A stretch of 64,000 nucleotides of DNA, taken from assembly GCF_001659605.2 (NCBI RefSeq), contig NC_035171.2, positions 29,243,825 to 29,307,824 on the forward strand, in the 5' to 3' direction. The position numbers were made by a program, and so were the translations under genes. The notes beneath the pieces were generated by a model. It made no database searches. It had not been told where the DNA came from and saw only the letters and a list, made by a program, of their open reading frames with translations. Below are positions 23,303 through 34,102 of this stretch, piece by piece. The first letter of the stretch is position 1. The number at the start of each line of letters is the position of its first letter. This DNA is from Manihot esculenta. Lineage: Eukaryota > Streptophyta > Magnoliopsida > Malpighiales > Euphorbiaceae.

Positions 23303-26300
23303 ATGGGCATAATTGAGGTTCTGTTGTGTGGCGGCGGCACTATCACATCAATAACAAATTGCGGACTGAAGATATTCCCCTTTATAAAGCACGAACGGCG
23401 TCGTGCCAGAAAACTAGACGAGATTGCGACGAGACTCGAAAGAGCATATCGGCTTCTCCTTGCTAGGCAAAAAGATATTAAGAAAGAAATATGTGACCAC
23501 ACCATCACGAAGACGACAACTCATGAATGGAAAACTTTGGATGAAGGCGTGCGAGAGTTGGAAGAAGATGTTAAGATTCTCAAGGCTAAGTACAGAAAAT
23601 CCCGTAGATTCCATTATATAACGTGTGGTTTTTCGTCGCAAGCAGAACTCAGCAGAGATATGGAGCTCAAGGCCCAAGAGATCGATTCTTTCAAGGACCA
23701 AATGACTTCTGATAAGGCAATGGTTGACAGAGAACCACCATCTTCTGCGAGCCAGTCCTTTAGAAGGAAGGATGAACTGTCATGGGTTAAGAACAACGTG
23801 GCTAGGATCTTGGAATCTCTTAATCGGGACAATGTGAAGAAAATTGGGATATGGGCATTTGCAGGGAGGGGCAAATCTACTATTATGGAGAGCCTGAATG
23901 CTAAAGCTCACGAAACTGGCTTGTTTCAACATGTCATTTTTGTAAAAGTTGAAGAGAAGGATACAGAGGAAAAGATACGACAAAGCATTTTAGAGCAGTT
24001 GAACTTGAAACTGAGTGTGGGGGAAGTCAGAACTTCACACCGAGTTGCACTTACAATATCTAATGCTCTGCACAACAAGAAGTATTTGCTGATGCTTGAT
24101 CAAGTTTCCCAGGAAATTGATCTCAAGGAATTGGGAATTTATGACAACCATGATGGTGGGCAAGTGGTGGTGGCTGCAAGATACAAAGCCGTTTGTGACA
24201 AGATGAATATGGAGGAGTCCTGGGAACTAGAACCAATGTCTGAAAGAGACGCATTGGTGTTGTTCCGACAAATTGTAGGTGGAGCAGCAGACTATCAGCG
24301 CAATAAACACGATGCTGAATTGATTGTGAAAGAGTGTGGAGGGATACCACTATTGATAAATGCTGTAGCTACATATTTGAAAAGTGAAGGAAATGACCAG
24401 GTATGGTCAGATTGTTTGTCGAAGTTGCAGTCATCCACATATGATGATGATTTGGGACCCTTCAGCGAATCATATAATGTCTTCAAACTTGTGTATGATA
24501 AATTAAGTGATTACAGGAAAAAATGCTTCTTGTATGGGGCGTTGTATCCCCTAGATCATGAGATCTATGAAGATCATTTGATAGAGTGCTGGAGGGCTGA
24601 ACAATTTATTCCTGCTTCTGGAGGGAGTAATAATGAGCAAGTATTTAGGAGGGCACGCCATGAAGGACATGCTACAATGAAGTGTCTTATAAACGCATGT
24701 TTACTGAAGAGGTGTACGAAAGTGAAATATGTTAGTATTCCCAATTTATTCAGAAACTGGGCTTTAAAGACAGATGAAGGGCTCTCCTCACTGGTTATAC
24801 CGGGCAATGGTGTGGGTATGTGTAAGGATCCAAAATGGATTTCACTCAGGTGCAATGACTTGAGAACTTCACTTACAAAGGTAAGTTTCCATACCGTCAC
24901 CACCTTGTTTCTCCAGAGGAATGAAAGTTTGGAACAGATTATGGATCTTATTTTTGTTCTCAAGAGTAAGCTTCAAGTTCTGGACTTGGGTTATACTGGT
25001 ATCAAGACACTTCCATCTTCTATCTCCAAGTTAATTAACCTGAAAGCGCTATATCTCAACAATTGTAATGACTTGGTTGAACTACCTGCCAAAATAAAAG
25101 AACTCAAGTATGTAGAAATCCTCGACATTTGTCAAACTGGAATTTCTCATTGGCCTGATGAAATAGGAAATATGACTGGTCTCAGGTGTTTGAGAGTTTC
25201 ATTTATCAGAAATGCTGGTAATCACCAGAATTTTGATGTCCAACCAAGGAATTTAATTGCAAGGCTCTCTTTTCTGGAAGAATTGGCTATTCTTGTTGAT
25301 GAAGATTCTCAAGACCAGTGGAATAATGTTGCGCAGGAAATTGCCATGGAGGTGGCCAGTTTGAAGTTTTTAACCACCCTTCATATCTACTTTCCAAGTG
25401 TAAAGTGCCTCGATGCCTTCATCAGGGAAAGTAAGTCATGGAATGAGAAAAATGGTCAATGGGGAGAAAAAACTTTCAGATCCTTTAAAATTACAGTTGG
25501 TTCTTCCTGGAAGCATCGTGAAATAGACACGAATGAACATAAAGCTGAACGATATTTAAAATTTTTTGCTTACAATGAACCTTCAGATGATGATGGAGCT
25601 TTTTGCACAATTTCAGAGGTTCTAAAACAAGCCTGCACCTTTGAATTGATTGGCCATAAAGCCATTGAAGATTTATCTGGATTTGGCATCAATAACATGG
25701 CAGGGTTGAAGGTATGCGCAATTCAGGACTGCAGTCAAATGAAGACCGTCATTAGCGGCAACAATCAAAGTGCTGCTGCACTAAAGGAGTTAAAACAACT
25801 GCATTTAATCAATTTAGGGAAGTTAACTAGTATCTGCGATGGCTCGATGGGGAAGGAAAATTTTGCTAGTTTAACTACTCTTATAATAAGCAATTGTCAA
25901 GCGTTGGTTGTAATTCTATCAATCAAGATGATTCAGCAAATTACTCTATTGGAGCATTTACGAGTGGAGAATTGTTCAACAACAACACATATAATTGGAG
26001 TTAGTGAGCAGGATGGGAACAACCCAACTCTTTTGCTCCCCAAGCTGAAAAGCTTGCAGCTGGTCAATCTATCAATGTTGCAAAATATTTGTCAAAATGT
26101 CACATTGAAGTGGCCTTCCTTGCGAGCAATGGAGATTGATCAGTGTGGGATGCTACGAAGTTTACCTTTAAGCCTGAACAACACTGAGAATCTAAGACTG
26201 ATCAGATGCCATGAATCCTGGTGGAATCAGTTGAATCTTGAATCTGATATCAAAAATCAATATCAACCATGCTGCCAATTCATTTCAAGACTTGAGATCG

Positions 26301-26317
26301 TTGAAGAAATCCCCTGA
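23303..26317 (+). CDS. CC-NB-LRR protein with degenerate NB-ARC motifs (NLR1, 1004 aa)
   Basis: An intronless coding region begins MGIIEVLLC right after a splice acceptor. Order: coiled coil at about 30-135, NB-ARC at about 160-490, LRRs from about 530 to the C-terminus. Most nucleotide-handling motifs are altered. The P-loop reads WAFAGRGKST (183-193), lacking the first glycine. Kinase-2 reads LLMLDQVS (263-269) instead of LLDDVW. RNBS-B ends AAR rather than TTR or ATR. The MHD triad is IPN (479-481). CGGIPL and the RNBS-D block (CFLYGALYP) are preserved. The family acts in cytoplasmic pathogen recognition. It is homologous to the convergent NLR at 28560-32360, down to the WWN.L.L motif near the C-terminus. 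The intact frame argues against a pseudogene; sensor, decoy or inactive roles are inferences. Confidence 0.92.
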   Translation: MGIIEVLLCGGGTITSITNCGLKIFPFIKHERRRARKLDEIATRLERAYRLLLARQKDIKKEICDHTITKTTTHEWKTLDEGVRELEEDVKILKAKYRKSRRFHYITCGFSSQAELSRDMELKAQEIDSFKDQMTSDKAMVDREPPSSASQSFRRKDELSWVKNNVARILESLNRDNVKKIGIWAFAGRGKSTIMESLNAKAHETGLFQHVIFVKVEEKDTEEKIRQSILEQLNLKLSVGEVRTSHRVALTISNALHNKKYLLMLDQVSQEIDLKELGIYDNHDGGQVVVAARYKAVCDKMNMEESWELEPMSERDALVLFRQIVGGAADYQRNKHDAELIVKECGGIPLLINAVATYLKSEGNDQVWSDCLSKLQSSTYDDDLGPFSESYNVFKLVYDKLSDYRKKCFLYGALYPLDHEIYEDHLIECWRAEQFIPASGGSNNEQVFRRARHEGHATMKCLINACLLKRCTKVKYVSIPNLFRNWALKTDEGLSSLVIPGNGVGMCKDPKWISLRCNDLRTSLTKVSFHTVTTLFLQRNESLEQIMDLIFVLKSKLQVLDLGYTGIKTLPSSISKLINLKALYLNNCNDLVELPAKIKELKYVEILDICQTGISHWPDEIGNMTGLRCLRVSFIRNAGNHQNFDVQPRNLIARLSFLEELAILVDEDSQDQWNNVAQEIAMEVASLKFLTTLHIYFPSVKCLDAFIRESKSWNEKNGQWGEKTFRSFKITVGSSWKHREIDTNEHKAERYLKFFAYNEPSDDDGAFCTISEVLKQACTFELIGHKAIEDLSGFGINNMAGLKVCAIQDCSQMKTVISGNNQSAAALKELKQLHLINLGKLTSICDGSMGKENFASLTTLIISNCQALVVILSIKMIQQITLLEHLRVENCSTTTHIIGVSEQDGNNPTLLLPKLKSLQLVNLSMLQNICQNVTLKWPSLRAMEIDQCGMLRSLPLSLNNTENLRLIRCHESWWNQLNLESDIKNQYQPCCQFISRLEIVEEIP

Positions 26318-28559
26318 CAAGTAAAGAAGAGGCTCTGGTATGGTTTTGTACTCTCTTGCTTGTGATAGATTGAACATAAAGTATATTTCGATATTAGCTA
26401 TGGTATATGGTTATTGAATATGATTTCCAACTTACCAATGGTTTTCTACCTTGCATTACATTACTGAGTATTAGATTCCATTGCAATAACCATCTAGCTA
26501 TGTGTTTTACATGATAAACATGTTGCACACTTGCATATTAATATTGCAACTTGCAGCAGTTTTACATTGAATTTTTTTTTTTTCAGTAGAAAATGTTGAA
26601 AGGATAGGTTCTGGAACAGATTTTCCTTCAGTACCCTGCCTCATCAAAATCATTGGTTTCTTTGCCCACTTTTTTCTCTGATATATATATCGTTGATATG
26701 ATGCAAAATGATAAACTTGTTGTGAATTATGTGTCTATGAGAAAAATGGTAAGGATATTTCACGACGCAAGCAGCTGTCTCTCACAAATTCCAATTTACA
26801 TCTCAATATCAATTTACATTCTCACCCAATTTCTGTTTCCTATTTGATTTTTTTTCTACCATAATGTAGAGACTAGATGGGGATTATTGAGTAGGATGAG
26901 TTGTCAATTTTGTCCTCTCATATCATTGTGGAATCCACGCCATGTGAAATAAATGGATTTAATACTTCATTCATAGATGCATAAATCTTGAACTTTGCAT
27001 GGAATTTTATATCTATTGCATACATCTAAAGTAATATTACCTTCAAATATGCCGTTGGAAACATTTCACTTGCCTGTGTTAGACATGATATGTTTCTTTT
27101 GCTGCATTCCAATTTGGAAAATGCCATCATCTAACAATTTTTTTTATTTTTGCCTTTTGCTCTCATTGTAGATGTTTTATCATGACTTGTGCTAAAAAAG
27201 AACTGGAAAAAGCAGAGTTATATATGAGCATCCGACACATGACAGCAGATTCACAATCCCACAGATGAATTTGTTCAAAATTTTATGCAAATCTTATCAG
27301 TCAGTACCCGGGAAAGGGGAGCTTCGTGATTTTAATTTCATTTCCATCTTTGAATGGTTAAGAATACAAGTCTTACTATATAACTGTGGTGGATATTGAA
27401 GGGCTGAAGGCGTACCTGCATAGCCTAGTGCTGCAGAATGGATGAACCATATTTCATGGTAAAATTTTATTTGAGGTTAGATATCTCTTATTATGCAGAA
27501 AATCATCTATCTTTGCAAAGTATTTTATTTCTCTTCAGTTTGTAACATGTAACAATAAAAATCAAATGACTTTTCAAGTATTGTGTTTATTAATTATCTT
27601 TGAATTATTTTCTTGAGGCAAATTTTCTTTGAATTACAGTTGAATAAAATAATGAATAACATGATAGATTAAATCTATCTAAAGTTTTCTTTCGACTATA
27701 ACAATTTATCAGTGGTACTCTAAATTGTTACGAAAAGGGTGAAAAATGCCAGTGTAGTGAGACCTGCAAATGGTGAGAGTCGTTCACTAATATGAAATGA
27801 GCTTTTATTATAATCATGTTTGACTTGAACCGGTAATTTAAGGACCGAGTTAAAGTAGTTTTTGATTGTTTTAGACCCTGGTCATCTCCCATCTTCCACA
27901 TTGGATTTCTTGTGAGATAATTCACCAAAGAATTATGGTAATAACGTACATCGCTGGTCATCAACCATTAGAAATTACTTAAATACGATGAAATGATGAA
28001 ATAAGCATTTACTGATAAAATTGGCATAAATTATCCTTTTGTGACCGAACTGAAATCAAGTCAAATCCAGTAACCTCTAGTGCAGTCCGTTACAGAAGTT
28101 TGTACTGATAAAGGGAAATTTTATAAATTACATACTCTAGGAGTACTAAACGAACAGGGTCTTAGTGCTCCTTACATATATAAAATTTCAAGTATTCCTC
28201 AAATCAAGGAGAGCGAGTCTGATGTATTGTGATAGAGAGCACATGTTCCTGGAGCATTAAACAATCTCTAAAAATTAGAGCATACTGATTTTAGCGACCT
28301 AACATGAATTTGGTGAATCAAGCCACATGTTATCCTGGACTCCTGCTGTACTTATCTGAAGTCAATTCCATTTATTTTTATACAAGCAAAAGCATCCAAG
28401 TAACATAACTGACATACCAACATAGCCAAGAAACTTTGTCTGCACTGGTATGAAGTGCACTACACCCTATAGATGAAATCCAAAAAATGTACAGATACTG
28501 TAGCCAAGTTTCTTTTCTTTGTACATGTGCTTGTGTAATGTATGTGCTCCTGCAGCTCA
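26318..28559. other. Region between the convergent NLR genes
   Basis: The 3' sides of both NLR genes face each other across 2.2 kb. The sequence is moderately AT-rich with no convincing open frame. It should hold both 3' UTRs, possibly with introns, since a polypyrimidine tract and CAG occur near 26585. No repeat or RNA gene was recognised. Confidence 0.5.
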
Positions 28560-31500
28560 CTACAGATCTTCTTCTGGTAAAGTGAAGAAACAAGTCTGGA
28601 GTTGAAGTTCATCACGCAAAGAACTGTCTCCCAATTCTAATTTATTCCACCATTGTTTCTCTGCTTCAATCTTCTTGATGGATGATCTGAACTCAGTGAC
28701 AGAATCCATGTGTAGATTCTTCAGCTTTGGACAATGGTAAAAACTAATGTGCTCCAAAGATGGCCAAGGCCCTTTCCAAATGCTGACCAAATTAGGCAAA
28801 TATCTGAGTTCCATAATTTTCAACTTTGGAAGCATAACATAATCAAGCTTGATGTCGCTCTCTACAGATATGATGTCCTTGATGGCTTTGCAGTCTTCCA
28901 CAACCAACTTTTCTAAATTGCGGAAGTGCTTACTCGTAGAGCTTGTGAAAACAAACTTCAACTGCCAACATGTGTGAATGCACAAACATTTTAGACTAGC
29001 AAAACTTCCCAAGGGCAATTGTTCCTTCCAAATTCCCTGCAATTTCTGCAGATAATAGAGGCTCAGGTGTTCTAAAAATGGCAATGCAAGTTCTTCACCA
29101 TCCACAATGTATTCAATCTCAGGACATTCCCTAACTATGCAAAATTCCAATCTGATTATGTTCTTAATTCCCAACTGCGATAGACTGCGGATCTTGAGGT
29201 GATGATCAAGATAGAAAGTTGTTGTTCGAGCTAGTACTTCCATAATAGCATCTTCAGGTATTGTCTTGTAATTCACAAGCCTCAGACACCTATCCTGTTG
29301 ATTGTAATCCAACTCTACATTATGAGGAACCCTTGATAACATGCGTTTGATGTCATGACCAACAATGAAGTTGAATTTCTCTAATAGATTATGCTTCCAT
29401 GAATGACTCCTTTGAAGAAAGAGTTGAAGTTGTTGTACCTTGGGAAAGTAGAATCTTAAGGAAGTTAAATTCTTTAGGTCGCACACATCCTTTATGACAG
29501 ATTGTGTTGTGTCGTGCCACCGATGATCTCCTGGGAACACAACAATGCTGAGATTGGTTAAAGAAGTGAGCTTTGATATGGTTCCATCTGGAATGAGTTC
29601 AGTTGACAGTTTGGAATACTCTCTATGGTCAACAGGTCCATAAAAAGAAACTTCCAAGTCCCTCAGAGATTTTAATCCTCCAATTGCATCAGTCAATTCA
29701 TACAGAACAGTGCCATGCAGATCAAGCAACTGAAGATGTTTAAGTTTCCCAACTTCTGAAGGTAGCTTCATTAGACGCTCACAATCTCTCAGGTAAAGTT
29801 CTTTTAAGTTATCAAGCTGTGAGATTGACTTAGGCAAGGAAGTGATCCTGGTTTTAGACATGTTCAGCACCTTGAGAAGAGGCATGAGATCAAAGAAAGA
29901 GTCAGGTAAAACTCTCAGGCGGAAATTTCTTTGGAGTAACAATGTCAAAAGATTGGGGCAATTTGGTCTAGCAGGTAGGCTGGACAATTCATTATCCATT
30001 AGAAACATCACCTTGGCTGGTTCCCACTCCTTCTCTGGTGGAGGTTCTGCTAATCTTCCTCCAGCTCTGAACAAGTATTCATGGTGATCTACAGGTCTCC
30101 ATATATTGTATCTTTCTACACTTTCAAGTGATGATAATGAATTACTTCCCTGGGTTGGCAACTGTGAAAGTCTAGGAGAAGTTCTCCCAAGAAAGTTGCA
30201 ACTTTCTACCTTTGCTGATAAGATACCTGAGGCTAGATCCCTGATACTGTCATGCATTTTTATGCAAGTGCGATGCTTAATGCTTTCCAGTAGTGCTGCA
30301 TCTATTAGAGCTTGAACTATATCATGTCCCTTCTTGCGTGCATCATCTGCGTTCCCAACAAGCAAACCCTCCTCAATCCAGTAATCTACCAGGGTAGATG
30401 TATAGACTTCATAATCTTCTGGAATTAGTGCACAGTATAGGAAGCAATTCTGTATGTCACATGACATTAATGTTTCACTCTTTAGGACATGAATCTTCAA
30501 CCTTTCATAACTGAATTTCAGCAGTTGGATTTGAGGATCAATGTCAGAATTTCCAGTTTTAGCCAATAGAAAATCCTTCAATGCATGTTTCCACACTGAA
30601 ACATTATTTTCTCCGGTCAAAGCTCGTGCTGTAATTATAATATGTAGTGGCAATCTGCCACACTCATTCGCTATTTCTTGAGCATAGGGCTGGATGTTTG
30701 GAGAAACAACAATTTGACCCGCTTGTTCACAGAACAACTCCCAAGCTTCTTCCTTGGAGAGACACCCAACTTCAATCTCTTTGGCTGCCATGTCATGGCA
30801 AACTTCAAGTGATCTTGTTGCCAACATCAATCTGCAACTTTTTCCTAGACTAGAAGTAGGAATACCAGCTGCATGTAAATCAATATTCTCCCAAACATCA
30901 TCGAGAATAAGCAAGAACTTCTTCTTTTCTAGAGCTCGAAACAATTTCTTAGCCCTTTCACTATCTGTTTGATAGTCTGCCTGGTTAATTGCTAACTGGC
31001 TCATAACTACATTTTGTATCTTCTTTATGCTCCAGCATCTTGAGACAGTCACATAAATTATAGCATCAAACATGTATCTGACTTCTGAATGATCTATAAA
31101 AGCCTTGAGTATGCTGGTCTTACCAATCCCACCTTGCCCATATAAACCAATTATTTTGGTATTTGTTTCAGCAATCAATCTATTTAGTTTCTGCACCATG
31201 TGTTGGATTGACTTCTTTGTGTTTAATCTTGATTTTGGAGACAATGGGCGTTCTTCTTCCTCACAGACTCTGATTTCTCCATCACCAGCAGCAGGGAAAT
31301 TATCGAGCTTTTCTATCGAGGAAGGCACCATCTCAGACTTCGTTACTTCTTTACTGGCACTAGAAGACAAAGTTGCCTTTGCGGCTTCAATACTGGGAAT
31401 AGATTGTGAAGTTGGCACGATCATTATCTCATCTTCCACCTCCATTGGCTCTAATTCTGCAGCTGCCATGCTACCCTTTGCTTCGAGGATCAAATCTGCC

Positions 31501-32360
31501 TGTGTAGCTTCCATATTGGAAATAGATGGCGAAGTTGGCACGATCGTTCTGTCATCTTCCACCTCTGGCTCTACTTCTGGAGCTGCCATGGTACTAGATG
31601 GTGAATCTGGATTGGTCGCTGGCTCATGTATCACCTCCTTTGGCTCTGCTTCTGCAGTTGACATGTTGCCCTTCATGCTGGAAATCAAATCAGCCTTCGT
31701 TGCTTCTATACTGGGACTAGATGATGAAGCTGGAATGTCAGTTTTCTCATATTTTTCCTTCTGCATATGAGCTTCTGCAGTTGCCTTATCACCCTCCACT
31801 TTCTGAACCAGATGAATCTGTCCCTTCTTAGGTTTTGATATTCCACTTCCAGATTTTGCCAACTTAACTTTTCCTGTAGCCTTTTTCTCAGCTCCTGCTG
31901 GTGACTTAACAATCTGTCCCTTCTTAAAAGATCGATACAGCTTTCTTTCCAACCTTTTAGTAGATTTCTTCATCATTTTATGTGGTTTATCACTGATTGG
32001 CCCATGATCAAATGGAGATCTTTCCAAGCATTTGATGATCTCATTTTCCAGCGAACTCACCAAATACTTTGAGTGTTCTGGAGTGAGAGTATCAATGACA
32101 GAAACCTTGAGTTGAGCATCCAGCATATCATTGATTTGATGTTCGATCCTTTCACCCCTGTGGAGCCATGTGTGGTATTCTCTGCTTGGCATCTTTCCAC
32201 GAACCAGTTCTTTCATTATCTCTTCTTTTAAAGCATCCCTCATATAGTCCAAAAACTTTCTTTTTAGCTTAAGTTGCTCGATATCATGTTCCTGGTGCTT
32301 GATATGTCCTCTTTGCCAGAGAAGTCGAACAAGTCCAGACAAAATCTCGATCAACGCCAT
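28560..32360 (-). CDS. CC-NB-LRR protein with a long repetitive insertion before NB-ARC (NLR2, 1266 aa)
   Basis: An intronless coding region starts MALIEILSGL, five bases after a TTTCACAG acceptor, so a 5' UTR intron is likely. Coiled coil lies at about 20-120 with a TWLHRGERIEHQIND stretch like the CC end of RPS2-type CNLs. Residues 125-180 are Lys/Arg-rich (KKSTKRLERK; PKKGQI; possible nuclear signal). Residues 185-375 are acidic, Ser/Pro/Ala-rich and repetitive. NB-ARC is textbook: P-loop GLYGQGGIGKTS (405-416), kinase-2 LLILDDVW (483-490), RNBS-B LMLATRS (511-517), CGRLPL (567-572), MHD (702-704). LRRs run from about 780 to the end. In most CNLs the P-loop lies near residue 170-200, so about 200 residues are extra. 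Family role: immune receptor acting as a nucleotide-dependent switch. It is convergent with and homologous to NLR1. Confidence 0.94.
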   Translation of the reverse strand: MALIEILSGLVRLLWQRGHIKHQEHDIEQLKLKRKFLDYMRDALKEEIMKELVRGKMPSREYHTWLHRGERIEHQINDMLDAQLKVSVIDTLTPEHSKYLVSSLENEIIKCLERSPFDHGPISDKPHKMMKKSTKRLERKLYRSFKKGQIVKSPAGAEKKATGKVKLAKSGSGISKPKKGQIHLVQKVEGDKATAEAHMQKEKYEKTDIPASSSSPSIEATKADLISSMKGNMSTAEAEPKEVIHEPATNPDSPSSTMAAPEVEPEVEDDRTIVPTSPSISNMEATQADLILEAKGSMAAAELEPMEVEDEIMIVPTSQSIPSIEAAKATLSSSASKEVTKSEMVPSSIEKLDNFPAAGDGEIRVCEEEERPLSPKSRLNTKKSIQHMVQKLNRLIAETNTKIIGLYGQGGIGKTSILKAFIDHSEVRYMFDAIIYVTVSRCWSIKKIQNVVMSQLAINQADYQTDSERAKKLFRALEKKKFLLILDDVWENIDLHAAGIPTSSLGKSCRLMLATRSLEVCHDMAAKEIEVGCLSKEEAWELFCEQAGQIVVSPNIQPYAQEIANECGRLPLHIIITARALTGENNVSVWKHALKDFLLAKTGNSDIDPQIQLLKFSYERLKIHVLKSETLMSCDIQNCFLYCALIPEDYEVYTSTLVDYWIEEGLLVGNADDARKKGHDIVQALIDAALLESIKHRTCIKMHDSIRDLASGILSAKVESCNFLGRTSPRLSQLPTQGSNSLSSLESVERYNIWRPVDHHEYLFRAGGRLAEPPPEKEWEPAKVMFLMDNELSSLPARPNCPNLLTLLLQRNFRLRVLPDSFFDLMPLLKVLNMSKTRITSLPKSISQLDNLKELYLRDCERLMKLPSEVGKLKHLQLLDLHGTVLYELTDAIGGLKSLRDLEVSFYGPVDHREYSKLSTELIPDGTISKLTSLTNLSIVVFPGDHRWHDTTQSVIKDVCDLKNLTSLRFYFPKVQQLQLFLQRSHSWKHNLLEKFNFIVGHDIKRMLSRVPHNVELDYNQQDRCLRLVNYKTIPEDAIMEVLARTTTFYLDHHLKIRSLSQLGIKNIIRLEFCIVRECPEIEYIVDGEELALPFLEHLSLYYLQKLQGIWKEQLPLGSFASLKCLCIHTCWQLKFVFTSSTSKHFRNLEKLVVEDCKAIKDIISVESDIKLDYVMLPKLKIMELRYLPNLVSIWKGPWPSLEHISFYHCPKLKNLHMDSVTEFRSSIKKIEAEKQWWNKLELGDSSLRDELQLQTCFFTLPEEDL
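31326..31739 (-). repeat. Internal repeats encoding the acidic linker of NLR2
   Basis: This stretch encodes residues 208-345. Two kinds of block alternate: SPSIEATKADLI / NMEATQADLI / SIEAAKATL, and a block of the form (S/T)xAEAEPxEVxxE followed by IVPTSxSI. DNA copies are visible as 'ggctctaattctgcagctg', 'ggctctacttctggagctg' and 'ggctctgcttctgcagttg' on the plus strand. A weaker earlier copy (DKATAEAHMQKEKYEK) starts at residue 191. The repeats look like slippage or unequal-exchange products. No known domain is recognised. Confidence 0.8.
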
Positions 32361-33880
32361 GCTTCCTGTGAAATATTGATCATGTAAGCAAGCACATAGA
32401 TTTCAAGTTCAAATGATATAAAATAGGGGAAATTCTATGTAAAATAAAAATATATATAAATATATTGGTCAATCGGAATTTTATACACTTTAGTGTTAGA
32501 TAAGATTTTTTTAAAACTAAATTAAAAAAAAATTAATTAACAATATATTTGATAAAAAATTAAATAATTTAATTTAATAAAATATAAAGATATTTTTATT
32601 TAATGATTAAAAAAATAAAAATTAATCAGACATTCAGTCATACCATCAGGCCTATCACAACAAATATTATTTTCTTTTAATAAAAACTTAAAATTCATTA
32701 AAATTCAAGAATGATTACACAAAAATATAATTAGAAGATGAGAAAAAAATTTCAATAAGGCCTGAAATATTATTACTAGTTTAAATAAGCGTATGAGTTA
32801 CACTATTATAGATCTATGAATAAAATTAATTAAAATAGAAATTATTTCTGAAATAAAAAATTTACAATAAAAATTAAAATTACCAAATGAAATCCTGGTA
32901 ATGAAACAAAAAATTTAGAATAAAAAATAAAATTACCAAATGAAATCCTGGTAATTGAGATCAGTTATAACGCGAACCTAATTTGGTATACCAAATATAT
33001 TTAATTAGTTTTTATAAAGTTAATAAAATATATATTAATGAGTGTCACGAACATAAAATATTACTATCTCTTTAACAAAGTTGATAGTTGATACATTTTT
33101 ACAAGTCATTCAAAAACAAGAACAATTGATATTTACTTAAAATAAAATGGATTATAAAAAATAATAAAAATAAATTTAAGAATAAATATAAATTAAAAAT
33201 TTAATACAATAATAAAAAAATAAGATGTCAATAAAACATAAAAATAAATAAATTATTATAATATAAAAAATAACTTAGTAATATTTATGTAATGCCTTGA
33301 TTACTAAAATGTTATTTAGTACGTAGGTTTGAGAGGAAATTTTTAATTAGAAATTGTATTTTTTATTTGCACTAGGAGGCCACTAGTTTGATTTTGATGT
33401 GAAATGCTTGTTTATAATTAAATATAACAAATAAATATAACTACACTCAGATTTAATCAAATATACTTACAATCTGATGTTGTTCACAAGACATGCAAGG
33501 TTATATGTCAAACTCAATGACCGCAAGAAAGGGTATAACAAGGAGCTGGCGACACGAGTTATTTTAATGCATACAAAGTCTGTTATTTTTTAATAGGTTA
33601 ATATACTTATTTTGTATTAAAAATATATATATTAAATATGTAATAATAAAGTTAATATATAATTAAATAATTCTTATTACTTAGTTGTTTTGTCTTAAAA
33701 AAAATTCTATATTTTTTCATAGATTATTTTTTTTCTACTTTTTTATATAAATACTAATTTATAGAATACATATATATATTTAATTAATTTTATAGTGATT
33801 AAAAGTTTCTCTTTGTGGTCCATCTGTGATTCGATACTCTCGTTTTTTCCTCTTTTTTAAACCTAACTCTTCTTTTCATT
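32361..33880. other. AT-rich upstream region of NLR2
   Basis: It should contain the NLR2 promoter and first non-coding exon, neither of which can be located with confidence. A 53-bp tandem duplication with 'taccaaatgaaatcctggta' lies at about 32865-32955. No gene was seen. Confidence 0.5.
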
Positions 33881-34102
33881 TCCCATAAAAGACGATCTGC
33901 GTCAATTGACTATCGATGAAGAAGAAGATGTTATTGTCCCTATTAAGAGTTCCAGAGATATACTGATCGTCATTTATGATTTCTGTATGGTGGGGATATT
34001 TCTCACATACAATCCAATCAATTTTTAGAATGTGCAGATCTCTTTGACAGATTTATGGCATCCTTTAGAGGGGTATCTATTATAGAATTAGAGGCAAAAA
34101 GA

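Noticed and set aside
31105..31770. 221-codon open frame on the plus strand
   Set aside because: It is antisense to the repetitive linker of NLR2 and its openness follows from the codon pattern of that region.
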